Assembly (NCBI RefSeq): GCF_024346585.1
Contig: NZ_AP024523.1
Location: 939,001-1,003,000, forward strand
Origin: Streptococcus toyakuensis
GTDB taxonomy: Bacteria; Bacillota; Bacilli; Lactobacillales; Streptococcaceae
Direction of reading: 5' to 3'
DNA: 64,000 bases
Part shown: one piece after another, positions 25,312 through 35,434 of the stretch
Layout: each line of letters opens with the position of its first letter
Numbering within the stretch: position 1 is the stretch's first letter
Position numbers and translations under genes: made by a program
Notes under the pieces: generated by a model
The model's database searches: none
The model's input: the letters and a program-made list of their open reading frames with translations, nothing else
Told to the model about the DNA's origin: nothing

Positions 25312-26817
25312 ATGAGTAAACGTGTAAAAATCGTTGCAACTTTGGGACCTGCGGTAGAAATCCGTGGTGGTAAAAAATTTGGTGATGACGGATACTGGGG
25401 TGAAAAACTTGATGTTGAAGCTTCAGCTAAAAACATTGCCAAATTGATTGAAGCTGGTGCTAACACATTCCGTTTCAACTTCTCACACGGTGACCACCAA
25501 GAACAAGGTGAGCGTATGGCAACTGTTAAACTTGCAGAAAAACTTGCAGGTAAAAAAGTTGGTTTCCTTCTTGATACAAAAGGACCAGAAATCCGTACAG
25601 AATTGTTTGAAGCTTCAGCTAAAGAGTATTCATACAAAACTGGTGAGAAAATCCGTGTTGCAACTAAACAAGGAATCAAATCAACTCGTGATGTGATTGC
25701 ATTGAACGTTGCTGGTGCTCTTGATATCTATGATGATGTTGAAGTTGGTCGTCAAGTTTTGGTTGACGATGGTAAACTTGGTCTTCGTGTGGTTGCTAAA
25801 GATGATGCAACTCGTGAATTTGAAGTTGAAGTTGAAAACGATGGCGTAATTGCTAAACAAAAAGGTGTTAACATCCCTAACACTAAAATTCCTTTCCCAG
25901 CTCTTGCTGAACGTGATAACGACGATATCCGCTTTGGTCTTGAACAAGGTATCAACTTCATCGCGATTTCATTCGTACGTACTGCAAAAGACGTAAACGA
26001 AGTTCGTGCAATCTGTAAAGAAACTGGAAACGGACACGTTCAATTATTCGCTAAAATCGAAAACCAACAAGGTATCGATAACTTGGATGAAATCATCGAA
26101 GCTGCTGATGGTATCATGATTGCTCGTGGTGACATGGGTATCGAAGTACCATTCGAGATGGTTCCAGTTTACCAAAAAATGATCATCACTAAAGTGAACG
26201 CTGCAGGTAAAGTTGTTATCACTGCAACAAACATGCTTGAAACAATGACTGAAAAACCACGTGCAACTCGTTCAGAAGTATCAGACGTATTCAATGCTGT
26301 TATCGACGGTACTGATGCTACAATGCTTTCAGGTGAATCTGCAAACGGTAAATACCCACTTGAGTCAGTAACTACAATGGCTACAATCGACAAGAACGCT
26401 CAAACCCTTCTTAACGAATACGGTCGTTTGAACTCAGATTCATTTGAACGTAACTCTAAGACAGAAGTAATGGCTTCAGCTGTTAAAGATGCTACTAACT
26501 CAATGGATATCAAATTGGTTGTAACTCTTACTAAGACAGGTCACACTGCACGTTTGATCTCTAAATACCGTCCAAATGCTGACATCTTAGCATTGACATT
26601 CGACGAATTGACAGAACGTGGATTGATGTTGAACTGGGGTGTTATCCCAATGTTGACAGATGCTCCATCATCAACTGACGATATGTTTGAAATTGCTGAA
26701 CGTAAAGCAGTTGAAGCAGGTCTTGTACAATCTGGTGATGATATCGTTATCGTAGCTGGTGTACCACTTGGAGAAGCTGTACGTACAAACACAATGCGTA
26801 TCCGCACAGTACGTTAA
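25312..26817 (+). CDS. pyk: Pyruvate kinase
   Basis: A 501-aa pyruvate kinase, catalysing PEP + ADP to pyruvate + ATP. Seen: RVKIVATLGPA at the N-terminus, FRFNFSHGDH, LLDTKGPEIRTE, the metal/PEP motif IMIARGDMGIE, ATNMLETM, and MLSGESANGKYP. The C-terminal allosteric domain ends with GVPLGEAVRTNTMRIRTV. It has a strong AAAGGAGTC ribosome site. Codon use is highly biased (high-expression type), as in pfkA and ldh. It is followed by a strong terminator. Confidence 0.98.
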   Translation: MSKRVKIVATLGPAVEIRGGKKFGDDGYWGEKLDVEASAKNIAKLIEAGANTFRFNFSHGDHQEQGERMATVKLAEKLAGKKVGFLLDTKGPEIRTELFEASAKEYSYKTGEKIRVATKQGIKSTRDVIALNVAGALDIYDDVEVGRQVLVDDGKLGLRVVAKDDATREFEVEVENDGVIAKQKGVNIPNTKIPFPALAERDNDDIRFGLEQGINFIAISFVRTAKDVNEVRAICKETGNGHVQLFAKIENQQGIDNLDEIIEAADGIMIARGDMGIEVPFEMVPVYQKMIITKVNAAGKVVITATNMLETMTEKPRATRSEVSDVFNAVIDGTDATMLSGESANGKYPLESVTTMATIDKNAQTLLNEYGRLNSDSFERNSKTEVMASAVKDATNSMDIKLVVTLTKTGHTARLISKYRPNADILALTFDELTERGLMLNWGVIPMLTDAPSSTDDMFEIAERKAVEAGLVQSGDDIVIVAGVPLGEAVRTNTMRIRTVR

Positions 26818-26831
26818 TTAAAATGAAAAAA

Positions 26832-26877
26832 ACCTATCACATCAAGCTTTCTAGCCTGTATGATAGGTCTTTTTTTG
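26832..26877 (+). terminator. Terminator of pfkA-pyk
   Basis: ACCTATCA pairs with TGATAGGT across a long loop, followed by a C and a run of T residues at 26870-26876. Confidence 0.85.
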
Positions 26878-26882
26878 TACCA

Positions 26883-26903
26883 GGGGGCAAAAAAGGGGGC
26901 AAT
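26883..26903. other. Possible attachment-site remnant (direct repeat GGGGGCAA)
   Basis: GGGGGCAA occurs twice, 13 bases apart, directly next to the pyk terminator and immediately past the stop codon of the integrase remnant. Integrase genes often end beside their att site, so this may be the core of a former attL or attR. The rest of 26818-27134 contains the integrase remnant, the ldh terminator and otherwise nothing recognisable. Confidence 0.4.
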
Positions 26904-26907
26904 CTTT

Positions 26908-26988
26908 TTACTTTCGATTTAATGGGACGGTATCAAGTGCGTCAAATACTGCTTGCTCCAGACTTTTTGTAACGTGACTATAGATCTA
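26908..26988 (-). pseudogene. Tyrosine integrase remnant (C-terminal end)
   Basis: Read on the minus strand the sequence codes IYSHVTKSLEQAVFDALD, then TVPLNRK and a stop. IYSHVT is the motif around the catalytic tyrosine of phage and ICE integrases, and the acidic/basic tail is also typical. A TAG codon stands directly before the Ile and no integrase frame continues beyond about 27000. The rest of the gene is gone. It marks a lost mobile element between pyk and ldh. Confidence 0.8.
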
Positions 26989-27091
26989 ATTGGTAGTTTT
27001 CGGATTTATGCTCAAACTGTGATATGATAGCTTTTAAAGTTATGTTGTTTTTTACGTAAACTTCATAAAATGTTTAGTTAAGATAGAGATA

Positions 27092-27126
27092 AAAAATAAC
27101 TCCCTGATGACTCAAGGAGTTATTTC
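27092..27126 (-). terminator. Terminator of ldh
   Basis: AAATAACTCC (27094-27103) pairs with GGAGTTATTT (27116-27125), preceded on the left by an A-run that becomes a U-run on the minus transcript. Confidence 0.85.
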
Positions 27127-27134
27127 TATCTAAA

Positions 27135-28163
<1,029 letters not shown>

Positions 28164-28171
28164 TTATTTCA

Positions 28172-28200
28172 ATTTTATCACTTTTGAAAAGCTTTGTCAC
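28172..28200 (-). promoter_or_regulatory. Promoter of ldh
   Basis: On the minus strand GTGACA (28195-28200) and TAAAAT (28172-28177) are spaced by 17 bases, with a TGA extension in front of the -10. Confidence 0.65.
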
Positions 28201-28269
28201 GGATATACATTTCAGTTCTTGATGTAAACGTTTTAGTGGTTTTAGATACCTGAAATATAGCGGACATTA

Positions 28270-28278
28270 TGGTATAAT
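28270..28278 (+). promoter_or_regulatory. Extended -10 promoter of gyrA-srtA
   Basis: TGGTATAAT lies 37 bases before the gyrA start; the -35 region reads CTGAAA and is weak. Confidence 0.6.
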
Positions 28279-28315
28279 ATAGTTAATTACTAATAGTGAA
28301 ATGAGGCATTTATTA

Positions 28316-30784
28316 ATGCAGGATAGAAATTTAGTGAATGTCAATCTGACAAAGGAGATGAAGACGAGCTTTATTGACTACGCTATGAGTGTTATCGTAG
28401 CGCGGGCTCTTCCTGATGTTCGAGATGGCTTGAAACCCGTCCACCGTCGGATTCTCTACGGAATGAATGAATTGGGTGTTACTCCAGACAAACCTCATAA
28501 AAAATCTGCTCGTATTACAGGGGATGTCATGGGTAAATACCACCCACACGGGGATTACTCTATCTATGAAGCCATGGTCCGTATGGCTCAATGGTGGAGT
28601 TACCGTTACATGCTTGTAGATGGTCATGGGAACTTTGGTTCCATGGACGGTGATGGTGCTGCCGCCCAGCGTTACACTGAGGCACGTATGAGCAAGATTG
28701 CTCTGGAAATGCTTCGTGATATTAACAAAAATACAGTTGATTTCGTTGATAACTATGATGCCAATGAACGTGAACCCTTGGTCTTGCCAGCACGTTTTCC
28801 TAATCTTTTGGTTAATGGAGCAACTGGTATTGCGGTTGGGATGGCAACCAATATTCCACCTCATAACCTTGGTGAAACCATTGATGCAGTGAAGTTGGTC
28901 ATGGACAATCCTGAAGTGACCACTAAGGACTTGATGGAAGTCCTGCCTGGACCAGATTTTCCAACTGGTGCTCTTGTTATGGGGAAATCAGGTATCCATA
29001 AGGCTTATGAGACAGGTAAAGGTTCTATTGTTCTTCGTTCTCGTACTGAAATCGAAGAAACTAAGACAGGGCGTGAGCGCATCGTTGTAACAGAATTTCC
29101 TTACATGGTTAATAAAACCAAGGTGCACGAGCATATTGTTCGTTTGGTTCAGGAAAAACGCATTGAGGGGATCACAGCAGTACGTGATGAATCAAACCGT
29201 GAAGGTGTTCGATTTGTTATCGAAGTCAAGCGAGATGCCTCTGCCAATGTTATTCTTAATAACCTTTTCAAGATGACCCAGATGCAAACCAACTTTGGTT
29301 TCAATATGCTTGCTATCCAAAATGGTGTGCCGAAGATTTTATCCCTTCGTCAGATTTTAGATGCTTATATCGAGCACCAAAAAGAAGTGGTTGTTCGTCG
29401 GACACGTTTTGATAAGGAAAAAGCAGAAGCACGTGCGCACATCTTAGAAGGTCTCTTAATTGCGCTAGACCATATCGACGAAGTGATTCGCATCATCCGT
29501 GCTAGTGAAACGGATGCGGAAGCACAAGCTGAGTTGATGAGTAAGTTTAAGCTTTCTGAACGTCAAAGTCAAGCCATCCTAGATATGCGCCTTCGTCGTT
29601 TGACAGGATTGGAACGCGATAAGATTCAGTCTGAATATGATGATCTCTTGGCTCTGATAGCGGATTTAGCAGATATTCTAGCTAAACCAGAACGTGTTTC
29701 TCAAATCATTAAAGATGAATTAGACGAAGTCAAGCGTAAGTTTGGCGATCAACGTCGTACTGAATTAATGGTCGGTGAAGTCTTAAGCCTTGAAGATGAG
29801 GACTTGATTGAAGAATCAGATGTCTTAATTACGCTTTCTAACAAGGGCTACATCAAACGTCTGGACCAAGACGAATTTACCGCTCAAAAACGTGGTGGTC
29901 GTGGTGTTCAAGGTACGGGAGTTAAGGATGACGATTTTGTTCGTGAGTTAGTGTCAACTAGTACTCATGATCACTTACTCTTCTTTACAAATAAAGGCCG
30001 TGTCTATCGCCTGAAAGGCTATGAAATTCCTGAGTATGGTCGTACAGCCAAGGGCTTGCCGATTGTCAATCTTTTGAAATTGGATGAAGGCGAAAGTATT
30101 CAAACCATCATCAATGTCGAGTCTGAACGCAGTGATGATGCTTATCTCTTCTTCACAACCCGTCATGGTATTGTGAAGAGAACCAGCGTCAAGGAATTTG
30201 CTAACATTCGTCAAAATGGACTTAAAGCACTGAACCTCAAAGATGAAGATGAGTTGATTAATGTCTTGTTGACGGAAGAAGATACAGACATTATCATTGG
30301 TACCAAGTTTGGTTATGCAATTCGCTTTAATCAATCAGCCGTTCGTGGAATGAGTCGTATCGCTACGGGTGTGAAAGGTGTTAATCTCCGTGATGGGGAC
30401 ACAGTTGTTGGTGCTAGTGTGATTACAGACCAGGATGAGGTTCTGATCATCACTGAAAAAGGATATGGTAAGCGCACCGTTGCGACTGAATATCCAACAA
30501 AAGGTCGTGGTGGTAAAGGGATGCAAACTGCTAAAATTACTGAAAAGAATGGTTCCCTTGCTGGTCTTATAACAGTTAAAGGCGATGAAGATTTGATGAT
30601 TATCACTGATACAGGTGTCATGATTCGAACCAACGTTGCCAATATTTCACAAACAGGTCGCTCAACTATGGGAGTTAAAGTGATGCGCCTGGACCAAGAT
30701 GCTAAAATTGTAACCTTTACTACGGTTACAGCGGCAGAAAAAGAAGAAGTTGGGGCAGAAAACGAAACAGAAGGTGAAGCATAA
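28316..30784 (+). CDS. gyrA: DNA gyrase subunit A, quinolone-resistance allele (Ser81Tyr)
   Basis: An 822-aa gyrase A subunit, which cuts and rejoins DNA with GyrB to introduce negative supercoils. ATG 28316 ([15 protein letters not shown]) is chosen because GAGG at 28303-28306 serves as its ribosome site; the ATG at 28301 would lack one. The catalytic Tyr is residue 120 (AAAQRYTEA). The resistance-determining region reads [11 protein letters not shown]: residue 81 is Tyr (codon TAC, 28556-28558) where susceptible streptococci have Ser, a known fluoroquinolone-resistance change. Residue 114 is Gly, often Ser in pneumococcus, reported as neutral. The C-terminal beta-pinwheel includes [12 protein letters not shown]. 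The stop codon overlaps the srtA start by one base. Confidence 0.98.
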   Translation: MQDRNLVNVNLTKEMKTSFIDYAMSVIVARALPDVRDGLKPVHRRILYGMNELGVTPDKPHKKSARITGDVMGKYHPHGDYSIYEAMVRMAQWWSYRYMLVDGHGNFGSMDGDGAAAQRYTEARMSKIALEMLRDINKNTVDFVDNYDANEREPLVLPARFPNLLVNGATGIAVGMATNIPPHNLGETIDAVKLVMDNPEVTTKDLMEVLPGPDFPTGALVMGKSGIHKAYETGKGSIVLRSRTEIEETKTGRERIVVTEFPYMVNKTKVHEHIVRLVQEKRIEGITAVRDESNREGVRFVIEVKRDASANVILNNLFKMTQMQTNFGFNMLAIQNGVPKILSLRQILDAYIEHQKEVVVRRTRFDKEKAEARAHILEGLLIALDHIDEVIRIIRASETDAEAQAELMSKFKLSERQSQAILDMRLRRLTGLERDKIQSEYDDLLALIADLADILAKPERVSQIIKDELDEVKRKFGDQRRTELMVGEVLSLEDEDLIEESDVLITLSNKGYIKRLDQDEFTAQKRGGRGVQGTGVKDDDFVRELVSTSTHDHLLFFTNKGRVYRLKGYEIPEYGRTAKGLPIVNLLKLDEGESIQTIINVESERSDDAYLFFTTRHGIVKRTSVKEFANIRQNGLKALNLKDEDELINVLLTEEDTDIIIGTKFGYAIRFNQSAVRGMSRIATGVKGVNLRDGDTVVGASVITDQDEVLIITEKGYGKRTVATEYPTKGRGGKGMQTAKITEKNGSLAGLITVKGDEDLMIITDTGVMIRTNVANISQTGRSTMGVKVMRLDQDAKIVTFTTVTAAEKEEVGAENETEGEA

Positions 30785-31527
30785 TGTCTCATAAAAAGAA
30801 CAAAAAGAAAACAAACCGTAAAAATTTACTAATCAATATCCTGGCAGGATTTTTAATTCTCTTGTCACTTGCTTTGATTTTCAATTCAAAAATTCGTGAT
30901 ATGTTCATGGTGTGGAATACCAATAAATACCAAGTCAGCCAGGTATCAAAAGAAAAATTAGAAGAAAATCAAGATACAGAAGGAAATTTTGACTTTGATT
31001 CAGTAAAAGCTATCTCGTCAGAAGCTGTCTTATCCTCACAATGGGATTCGCAAAAATTGCCAGTTATCGGTGGAATTGCTGTCCCTGAGGTAGAAATTAA
31101 CTTGCCTATTTTTAAGGGACTGGATAATGTCAATCTCTTCTATGGAGCTGGTACAATGAAGCGTGATCAAGTGATGGGGAAAGGAAACTATTCCCTTGCG
31201 AGCCATCACATCTTCACGGCGGAAAACGCCAGCCAAATGCTCTTTTCTCCATTATCACGCGCTAAAAATGGGATGAAAATTTATCTTACTGATAAGGATA
31301 AAGTTTATACCTATGAAATCCGTGAAGTGAAGCATGTGACTCCAGATCGCGTTGATGAGATTGATGACCGTACTGGAGTTGATGAAATCACACTTGTAAC
31401 CTGTGTTGACTATGATGCGACAGAACGTATTATCGTAAAAGGTGACTTGAAAGATACAAAAGATTATTCACAAACACCTGAAGAAATTCTAACAGCTTTC
31501 AATCAACCATATAAACAACGTTATTAA
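30784..31527 (+). CDS. srtA: Class A sortase
   Basis: A 247-aa membrane-anchored transpeptidase that cuts LPXTG proteins and links them to peptidoglycan. The Lys-rich N-terminus is followed by one membrane helix (about residues 12-33). The catalytic set is visible: His in LASHHIF, Cys in TLVTC, and Arg in ERIIVKG. It is co-transcribed with gyrA (ATG overlaps the gyrA stop), a conserved streptococcal arrangement. A likely substrate in this window is the giant LPNTG adhesin at 6242. Confidence 0.96.
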   Translation: MSHKKNKKKTNRKNLLINILAGFLILLSLALIFNSKIRDMFMVWNTNKYQVSQVSKEKLEENQDTEGNFDFDSVKAISSEAVLSSQWDSQKLPVIGGIAVPEVEINLPIFKGLDNVNLFYGAGTMKRDQVMGKGNYSLASHHIFTAENASQMLFSPLSRAKNGMKIYLTDKDKVYTYEIREVKHVTPDRVDEIDDRTGVDEITLVTCVDYDATERIIVKGDLKDTKDYSQTPEEILTAFNQPYKQRY

Positions 31528-31531
31528 AGAT

Positions 31532-31566
31532 AAATCAGTAAAATCTTAGGTTTTACTGATTTTTTA
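31532..31566 (+). terminator. Terminator of gyrA-srtA
   Basis: AAATCAGTAAAA pairs with TTTTACTGATTT across a seven-base loop, then continues into a T-run. Confidence 0.85.
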
Positions 31567-31601
31567 TAGATTGAATTTCAAAATAAACTGTTATGAAATA
31601 C

Positions 31602-31615
31602 AGAAAACGTTTCCT
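31602..31615 (+). promoter_or_regulatory. Candidate cre (CcpA) site
   Basis: AGAAAACGTTTCCT fits the consensus TGNAANCGNWNNCW with one mismatch (first T). It ends 19 bases upstream of the -10 box of the FNT-channel gene, so CcpA binding would overlap the -35 area. Confidence 0.5.
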
Positions 31616-31630
31616 TAATTCTAAAGTTTG

Positions 31631-31639
31631 TGATATAAT
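31631..31639 (+). promoter_or_regulatory. Extended -10 promoter of the FNT-channel gene
   Basis: TGATATAAT, 31 bases before the ATG at 31670. Confidence 0.65.
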
Positions 31640-31669
31640 TATCAGGTAAAAAAATTTTAGGAGTTTATT

Positions 31670-32467
31670 ATGGTTTCTTCAGAATTTATCTCAAAGATTG
31701 AATTTGCTTGCAAGAAGAAGGAAAGTCTTTATAGTCAAAGCAAATTTAAGTATGCGATTCGTTCTATGTTCGCAGGTGCATTTTTAACCTTCAGTACTGC
31801 TGCTGGTGCAGTTGGGGCTGACTTGATTAATAAAATTGCACCAGGTAGTGGACGCTTCCTCTTCCCATTTGTCTTTGCTTGGGGCTTGGCCTACATTGTT
31901 TTCTTGAATGCTGAGTTGGTAACATCAAACATGATGTTCTTGACTGCTGGTAGTTTCTTGAAAAAAATCTCTTGGAGAAAAACAGCTGAGATTTTACTTT
32001 ACTGTACCTTATTCAACCTTATCGGAGCTTTAATAGCAGGTTGGGGCTTTGCTCATTCGGCAGCCTATGCAAATCTGACACACGATAGTTTCATCTCAGG
32101 GGTTGTTGAGATGAAGTTAGGCCGTTCAAATGAATTAATCTTGCTTGAGGCGATTTTGGCAAATATTTTCGTAAATATTGCGATTCTTTCATTTGTTTTG
32201 GTCAAAGATGGTGGTGCCAAACTTTGGCTCGTTTTATCAGCAATTTACATGTTTGTATTCTTAACAAACGAGCACATCGCTGCGAACTTTGCTTCTTTTG
32301 CGATTGTAAAATTCAGTGTTGCTGCGGATTCAATTGCTAACTTTGGTGTTGGAAATATGCTTCGTCACTGGGGTGTAACCTTCATTGGGAACTTCATTGG
32401 TGGTGGTCTTTTGATGGGTCTTCCATACGCCTTCCTCAATAAAAACGAAGATACTTATGTAGATTAA
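31670..32467 (+). CDS. Formate/nitrite-type transporter (FNT family)
   Basis: A 265-aa membrane protein of the FocA/NirC family with about six membrane helices. Typical segments: AFLTFSTAAGAVGAD in the first half, FVFAWGLAYIVFLNAELVTSNM, and the conserved pore His region NEHIAANFASF. FNT channels pass small monovalent anions. In a fermenting streptococcus formate (made by pyruvate formate-lyase) or lactate is more plausible than nitrite, but the substrate is inferred. The gene stands alone between two terminators, with a candidate cre site upstream, consistent with catabolite control of mixed-acid fermentation. Confidence 0.88.
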   Translation: MVSSEFISKIEFACKKKESLYSQSKFKYAIRSMFAGAFLTFSTAAGAVGADLINKIAPGSGRFLFPFVFAWGLAYIVFLNAELVTSNMMFLTAGSFLKKISWRKTAEILLYCTLFNLIGALIAGWGFAHSAAYANLTHDSFISGVVEMKLGRSNELILLEAILANIFVNIAILSFVLVKDGGAKLWLVLSAIYMFVFLTNEHIAANFASFAIVKFSVAADSIANFGVGNMLRHWGVTFIGNFIGGGLLMGLPYAFLNKNEDTYVD

Positions 32468-32474
32468 GAAAATG

Positions 32475-32498
32475 AGCACGATTAAGTCGTGCTTTTTT
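32475..32498 (+). terminator. Terminator of the FNT-channel gene
   Basis: AGCACGA pairs with TCGTGCT around TTAAG, followed by six T residues. Confidence 0.9.
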
Positions 32499-32553
32499 CC
32501 TTTTTAAAATAAAGTAATAGCTATTTCTTATATCAAAATATAGAAAACTGATA

Positions 32554-32583
32554 TTGGTAAACTATAACTTAAGGTGCTACAAT
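32554..32583 (+). promoter_or_regulatory. Promoter of metY
   Basis: TTGGTA (32554-32559) and TACAAT (32578-32583) at 18-base spacing, with a TGC extension. A/T-rich dyads upstream (TATAGAAAACTGATATTGG area) might bind a LysR-type methionine/cysteine regulator such as MtaR or CmbR; this is a guess. Confidence 0.55.
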
Positions 32584-32614
32584 ATCCTTAATCAAACTAT
32601 TTGGAGGTCGTTTT

Positions 32615-33895
32615 ATGACTCGTGATTTTAAATTTGAAACCTTGCAACTACATGCTGGTCAAGTTGTGGATCCAGCCACCAAGTCTCGTGCAGTACCAAT
32701 TTATCAAACAACATCCTTTGTTTTTGATGATACGCAGGAAGGTGCGGATTTGTTTGCCTTGAGAAAACCAGGAAATATCTATACTCGTATTACCAATCCT
32801 ACAACAGCGGCCTTTGAAGAAAGAATCGCTGCTCTTGAAGGTGGTGTTGGAGCTCTTGCAACCGCATCAGGTATGGCAGCAGTGACTTATACGATTTTGG
32901 CTCTTGCCCATGCTGGTGACCATGTAGTGGCTGCTTCGACTATTTACGGTGGAACTTTCAATCTTTTGAAAGAAACTCTTCCTCGTTATGGTATTACAAC
33001 AACCTTTGTCGATGTTGATAATTTGGAGGAAGTAGAAGCAGCTATCAATGACAATACCAGGCTTGTCTTGATTGAAACCTTGGGCAACCCCTTGATTAAC
33101 ATTCCAGATTTGGAAAAATTGGCAGAGATTGCTCATAAAAATCAGATTCCACTTGTTTCCGACAATACCTTTGCAACACCTTACTTGATTAACGTCTTTT
33201 CTCACGGTGTTGATATTGCCATTCACTCTGCGACTAAATTTATCGGGGGTCATGGTACGACTATTGGTGGAGTGATTGTCGATAGCGGGCGTTTTGACTG
33301 GGCGGCTTCAGGAAAATTCCCTCAATTTGTTGAGGAAGACCCAAGCTACCACAATTTGAGCTATACTCGTGATGTGGGGGCAGCAGCCTTTATTATCGCT
33401 GTCCGTGTTCAATTGCTTCGTGATACAGGGGCGGCCTTGTCACCATTTAATGCCTTCCTCTTGCTACAAGGACTTGAAACCCTTTCTCTTCGTGTGGAAC
33501 GCCATGTGCAAAATGCTGAGAAAATTGTTGATTTCCTTGTCAACCATCCTAAGGTAGAAAAAGTCAACTATCCAAAACTTGCTGATAGTCCTTACCATGC
33601 CTTGGCTGAGAAATATTTGCCAAAAGGTGTGGGTTCCATCTTTACCTTCCATGTCAAAGGTGGGGAGGCAGAAGCACGCAAGGTCATTGATAATTTGGAA
33701 ATCTTCTCTGACCTAGCAAACGTAGCAGATGCTAAATCACTTGTTGTCCATCCAGCAACAACCACTCACGGTCAATTGTCAGAAAAAGATCTGGAAGCTG
33801 CAGGTGTCACACCAAACCAAATCCGCTTGTCAATCGGTCTTGAAAATGTAGAAGATTTGATTGAAGACTTGCGCTTGGCCTTGGAAAAAATTTAA
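32615..33895 (+). CDS. metY: O-acetylhomoserine sulfhydrylase (aminocarboxypropyltransferase)
   Basis: A 426-aa PLP enzyme of the Cys/Met metabolism family. The PLP lysine is in HSATKFIGGHGT. The N-terminus FETLQLHAGQ, YTRITNPTT and DNTFATPYL are typical of the MetY group, and the length (426) fits MetY rather than the shorter MetB/MetC (about 370-390). It joins O-acetylhomoserine and sulfide to homocysteine, with possible cysteine synthase side activity. A strong ribosome site (TTGGAGGTC) precedes it. The gene stands alone between two terminators. Substrate (acetyl versus succinyl) is inferred from subfamily resemblance. Confidence 0.9.
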   Translation: MTRDFKFETLQLHAGQVVDPATKSRAVPIYQTTSFVFDDTQEGADLFALRKPGNIYTRITNPTTAAFEERIAALEGGVGALATASGMAAVTYTILALAHAGDHVVAASTIYGGTFNLLKETLPRYGITTTFVDVDNLEEVEAAINDNTRLVLIETLGNPLINIPDLEKLAEIAHKNQIPLVSDNTFATPYLINVFSHGVDIAIHSATKFIGGHGTTIGGVIVDSGRFDWAASGKFPQFVEEDPSYHNLSYTRDVGAAAFIIAVRVQLLRDTGAALSPFNAFLLLQGLETLSLRVERHVQNAEKIVDFLVNHPKVEKVNYPKLADSPYHALAEKYLPKGVGSIFTFHVKGGEAEARKVIDNLEIFSDLANVADAKSLVVHPATTTHGQLSEKDLEAAGVTPNQIRLSIGLENVEDLIEDLRLALEKI

Positions 33896-33908
33896 AGAAA
33901 AAGAAGAT

Positions 33909-33936
33909 AAACAGTGGGTTTCGACTCACTGTTTTT
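33909..33936 (+). terminator. Terminator of metY
   Basis: AAACAGTG and CACTGTTT form a stem around GGTTTCGACT, ending in TTTTT. Confidence 0.85.
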
Positions 33937-33952
33937 GATTTTCCCTCAGGCA

Positions 33953-33961
33953 TGATATAAT
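33953..33961 (+). promoter_or_regulatory. Extended -10 promoter of the DUF2130 gene
   Basis: TGATATAAT, 29 bases before the ATG at 33991. Confidence 0.65.
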
Positions 33962-33990
33962 GGTTACAGAAGTCTAGAAAGAGGAACGAT

Positions 33991-35265
33991 ATGAACGAAA
34001 TCAAATGCCCCAACTGTGGGGAAGTCTTTACAGTAAATGAAAGTCAGTATGCCGAACTTTTGTCCCAAGTGAGAACAGCAGAGTTTGATAAGGAATTGCA
34101 CGATCGGATGAAGCAGGAACTGGCCTTGGCTGAGCAAAAGGCCATGAATGAACAACAGTCTAAACTGGCTCAAAAAGACCAAGAAATTGCGCAATTACAG
34201 AGCCAAATCCAAAACTTTAATACAGAAAAAGAATTGGCCAAGAAAGAGGTTGAACAGACAAGCCATCAGGCTTTATTAGCAAAGGACAAGGAAGTACAGG
34301 CCTTGGAAAACAAATTAGCTACCTTGCGTTTGGAGCATGAAAATCAACTGCAAAAGACACTTTCTAACCTAGAAAAAGAACGAGATCAGGTCAAAAATCA
34401 GCTCCTTTTACAAGAAAAGGAAAACGAGCTTTCTCTTGCTTCTGTTAAACAAAACTATGAAGCCCAGCTTAAAGCAGCAAGTGAACAGGTCGAGTTTTAT
34501 AAGAATTTTAAGGCTCAACAATCGACAAAAGCTATCGGGGAAAGTCTGGAACAGTATGCAGAGAGTGAGTTTAACAAGGTCCGTAGTTTTGCCTTTCCCA
34601 ATGCCTACTTTGAGAAGGATAACAAGGTCTCTGCGCGTGGGTCTAAGGGGGACTTTATTTTCCGTGAATGTGATGAAAATGGGGTCGAGATTATCTCCAT
34701 TATGTTTGAGATGAAAAATGAAGCAGATGGAACAGAGAAGAAGCACAAGAATGCAGATTTTTACAAGGAATTGGACAAGGACCGTCGGGAGAAGAACTGT
34801 GAATATGCCGTTTTGGTGACCATGCTTGAGGCCGATAACGATTACTTTAATACAGGGATTGTTGACGTCAGTCACGAGTATGAAAAGATGTATGTGGTCC
34901 GTCCTCAGTTCTTTATTCAGTTGATTGGGCTTTTGCGAAATGCGGCTCTTAATTCCCTTAAATACAAGCAAGAGTTGGCCTTGGTTCGCGAACAAAATAT
35001 TGACATTACGCATTTTGAAGAAGACTTAGATGCCTTTAAACTAGCCTTTGCTAAGAACTATAACTCAGCTTCGACTAACTTTGGCAAAGCTATCGATGAA
35101 ATTGACAAGGCCATCAAACGCATGGAAGAGGTCAAGAAATTCCTAACCACATCTGAAAACCAACTTCGCCTTGCAAACAACAAATTGGAAGATGTTTCCG
35201 TCAAAAAATTGACACGTAAAAATCCAACCATGAAAGCTAAGTTTGAAGCTCTGAAAGGGGAGTGA
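33991..35265 (+). CDS. DUF2130 coiled-coil protein
   Basis: A 424-aa protein with a short zinc-ribbon-like start (IKCPNCGEVF, one CxxC pair). A long Gln/Lys/Glu-rich coiled coil covers about residues 25-180, followed by the DUF2130 core. Conserved-looking stretches are AESEFNKVRSFAFPNAYFEKD, KGDFIFRE, ISIMFEMKNE and KNCEYAVLVTMLE; the charged pattern (E..MKNE) resembles a restriction-endonuclease-like fold reported for this family, which I recall rather than derive. The cellular role is unknown. It is followed by the unassigned membrane-protein array. The ribosome site AAAGAGGAACG is adequate. Confidence 0.85.
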   Translation: MNEIKCPNCGEVFTVNESQYAELLSQVRTAEFDKELHDRMKQELALAEQKAMNEQQSKLAQKDQEIAQLQSQIQNFNTEKELAKKEVEQTSHQALLAKDKEVQALENKLATLRLEHENQLQKTLSNLEKERDQVKNQLLLQEKENELSLASVKQNYEAQLKAASEQVEFYKNFKAQQSTKAIGESLEQYAESEFNKVRSFAFPNAYFEKDNKVSARGSKGDFIFRECDENGVEIISIMFEMKNEADGTEKKHKNADFYKELDKDRREKNCEYAVLVTMLEADNDYFNTGIVDVSHEYEKMYVVRPQFFIQLIGLLRNAALNSLKYKQELALVREQNIDITHFEEDLDAFKLAFAKNYNSASTNFGKAIDEIDKAIKRMEEVKKFLTTSENQLRLANNKLEDVSVKKLTRKNPTMKAKFEALKGE

Positions 35266-35291
35266 GATTATCTTAAAAACAGGAGTGTTAT

Positions 35292-35390
35292 ATGAAAAGA
35301 ACTATAGAAATTATTAGAACATGGTCAGCTGATAAAATTGAATTAATTTTTCTTAAAAGCTGGAGCTACTTTGCTAGCTCATTTAGCTAG
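35292..35390 (+). pseudogene. Short ORF, probable vestige of the downstream membrane-protein family
   Basis: A 32-codon ORF with a good ribosome site (AGGAGTGTTAT). Its start, MKRTIEIIRTWSADKIELIF, resembles the N-terminus of the next gene ([20 protein letters not shown]) in length and pattern: amphipathic helix, Trp-Ser, then hydrophobic. It stops after LKSWSYFASSFS, where the membrane helix would begin. It could also be a small peptide gene; I favour a truncated family member. Confidence 0.4.
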
Positions 35391-35434
35391 TTTGTTTGTA
35401 TAAATTAGTTTGTAATTTTTTATAGGAGTTTTTT

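Noticed and set aside
32521..32575. Methionine/cysteine regulator box upstream of metY
   Set aside because: Only partial dyads (AACTATA half, TATATCAAAATATAG) were seen; not enough to name the regulator.
35339..35400. AGCTA-rich dyads after the short ORF at 35292 as a terminator
   Set aside because: Several alternative short pairings and no T-run; no firm structure.
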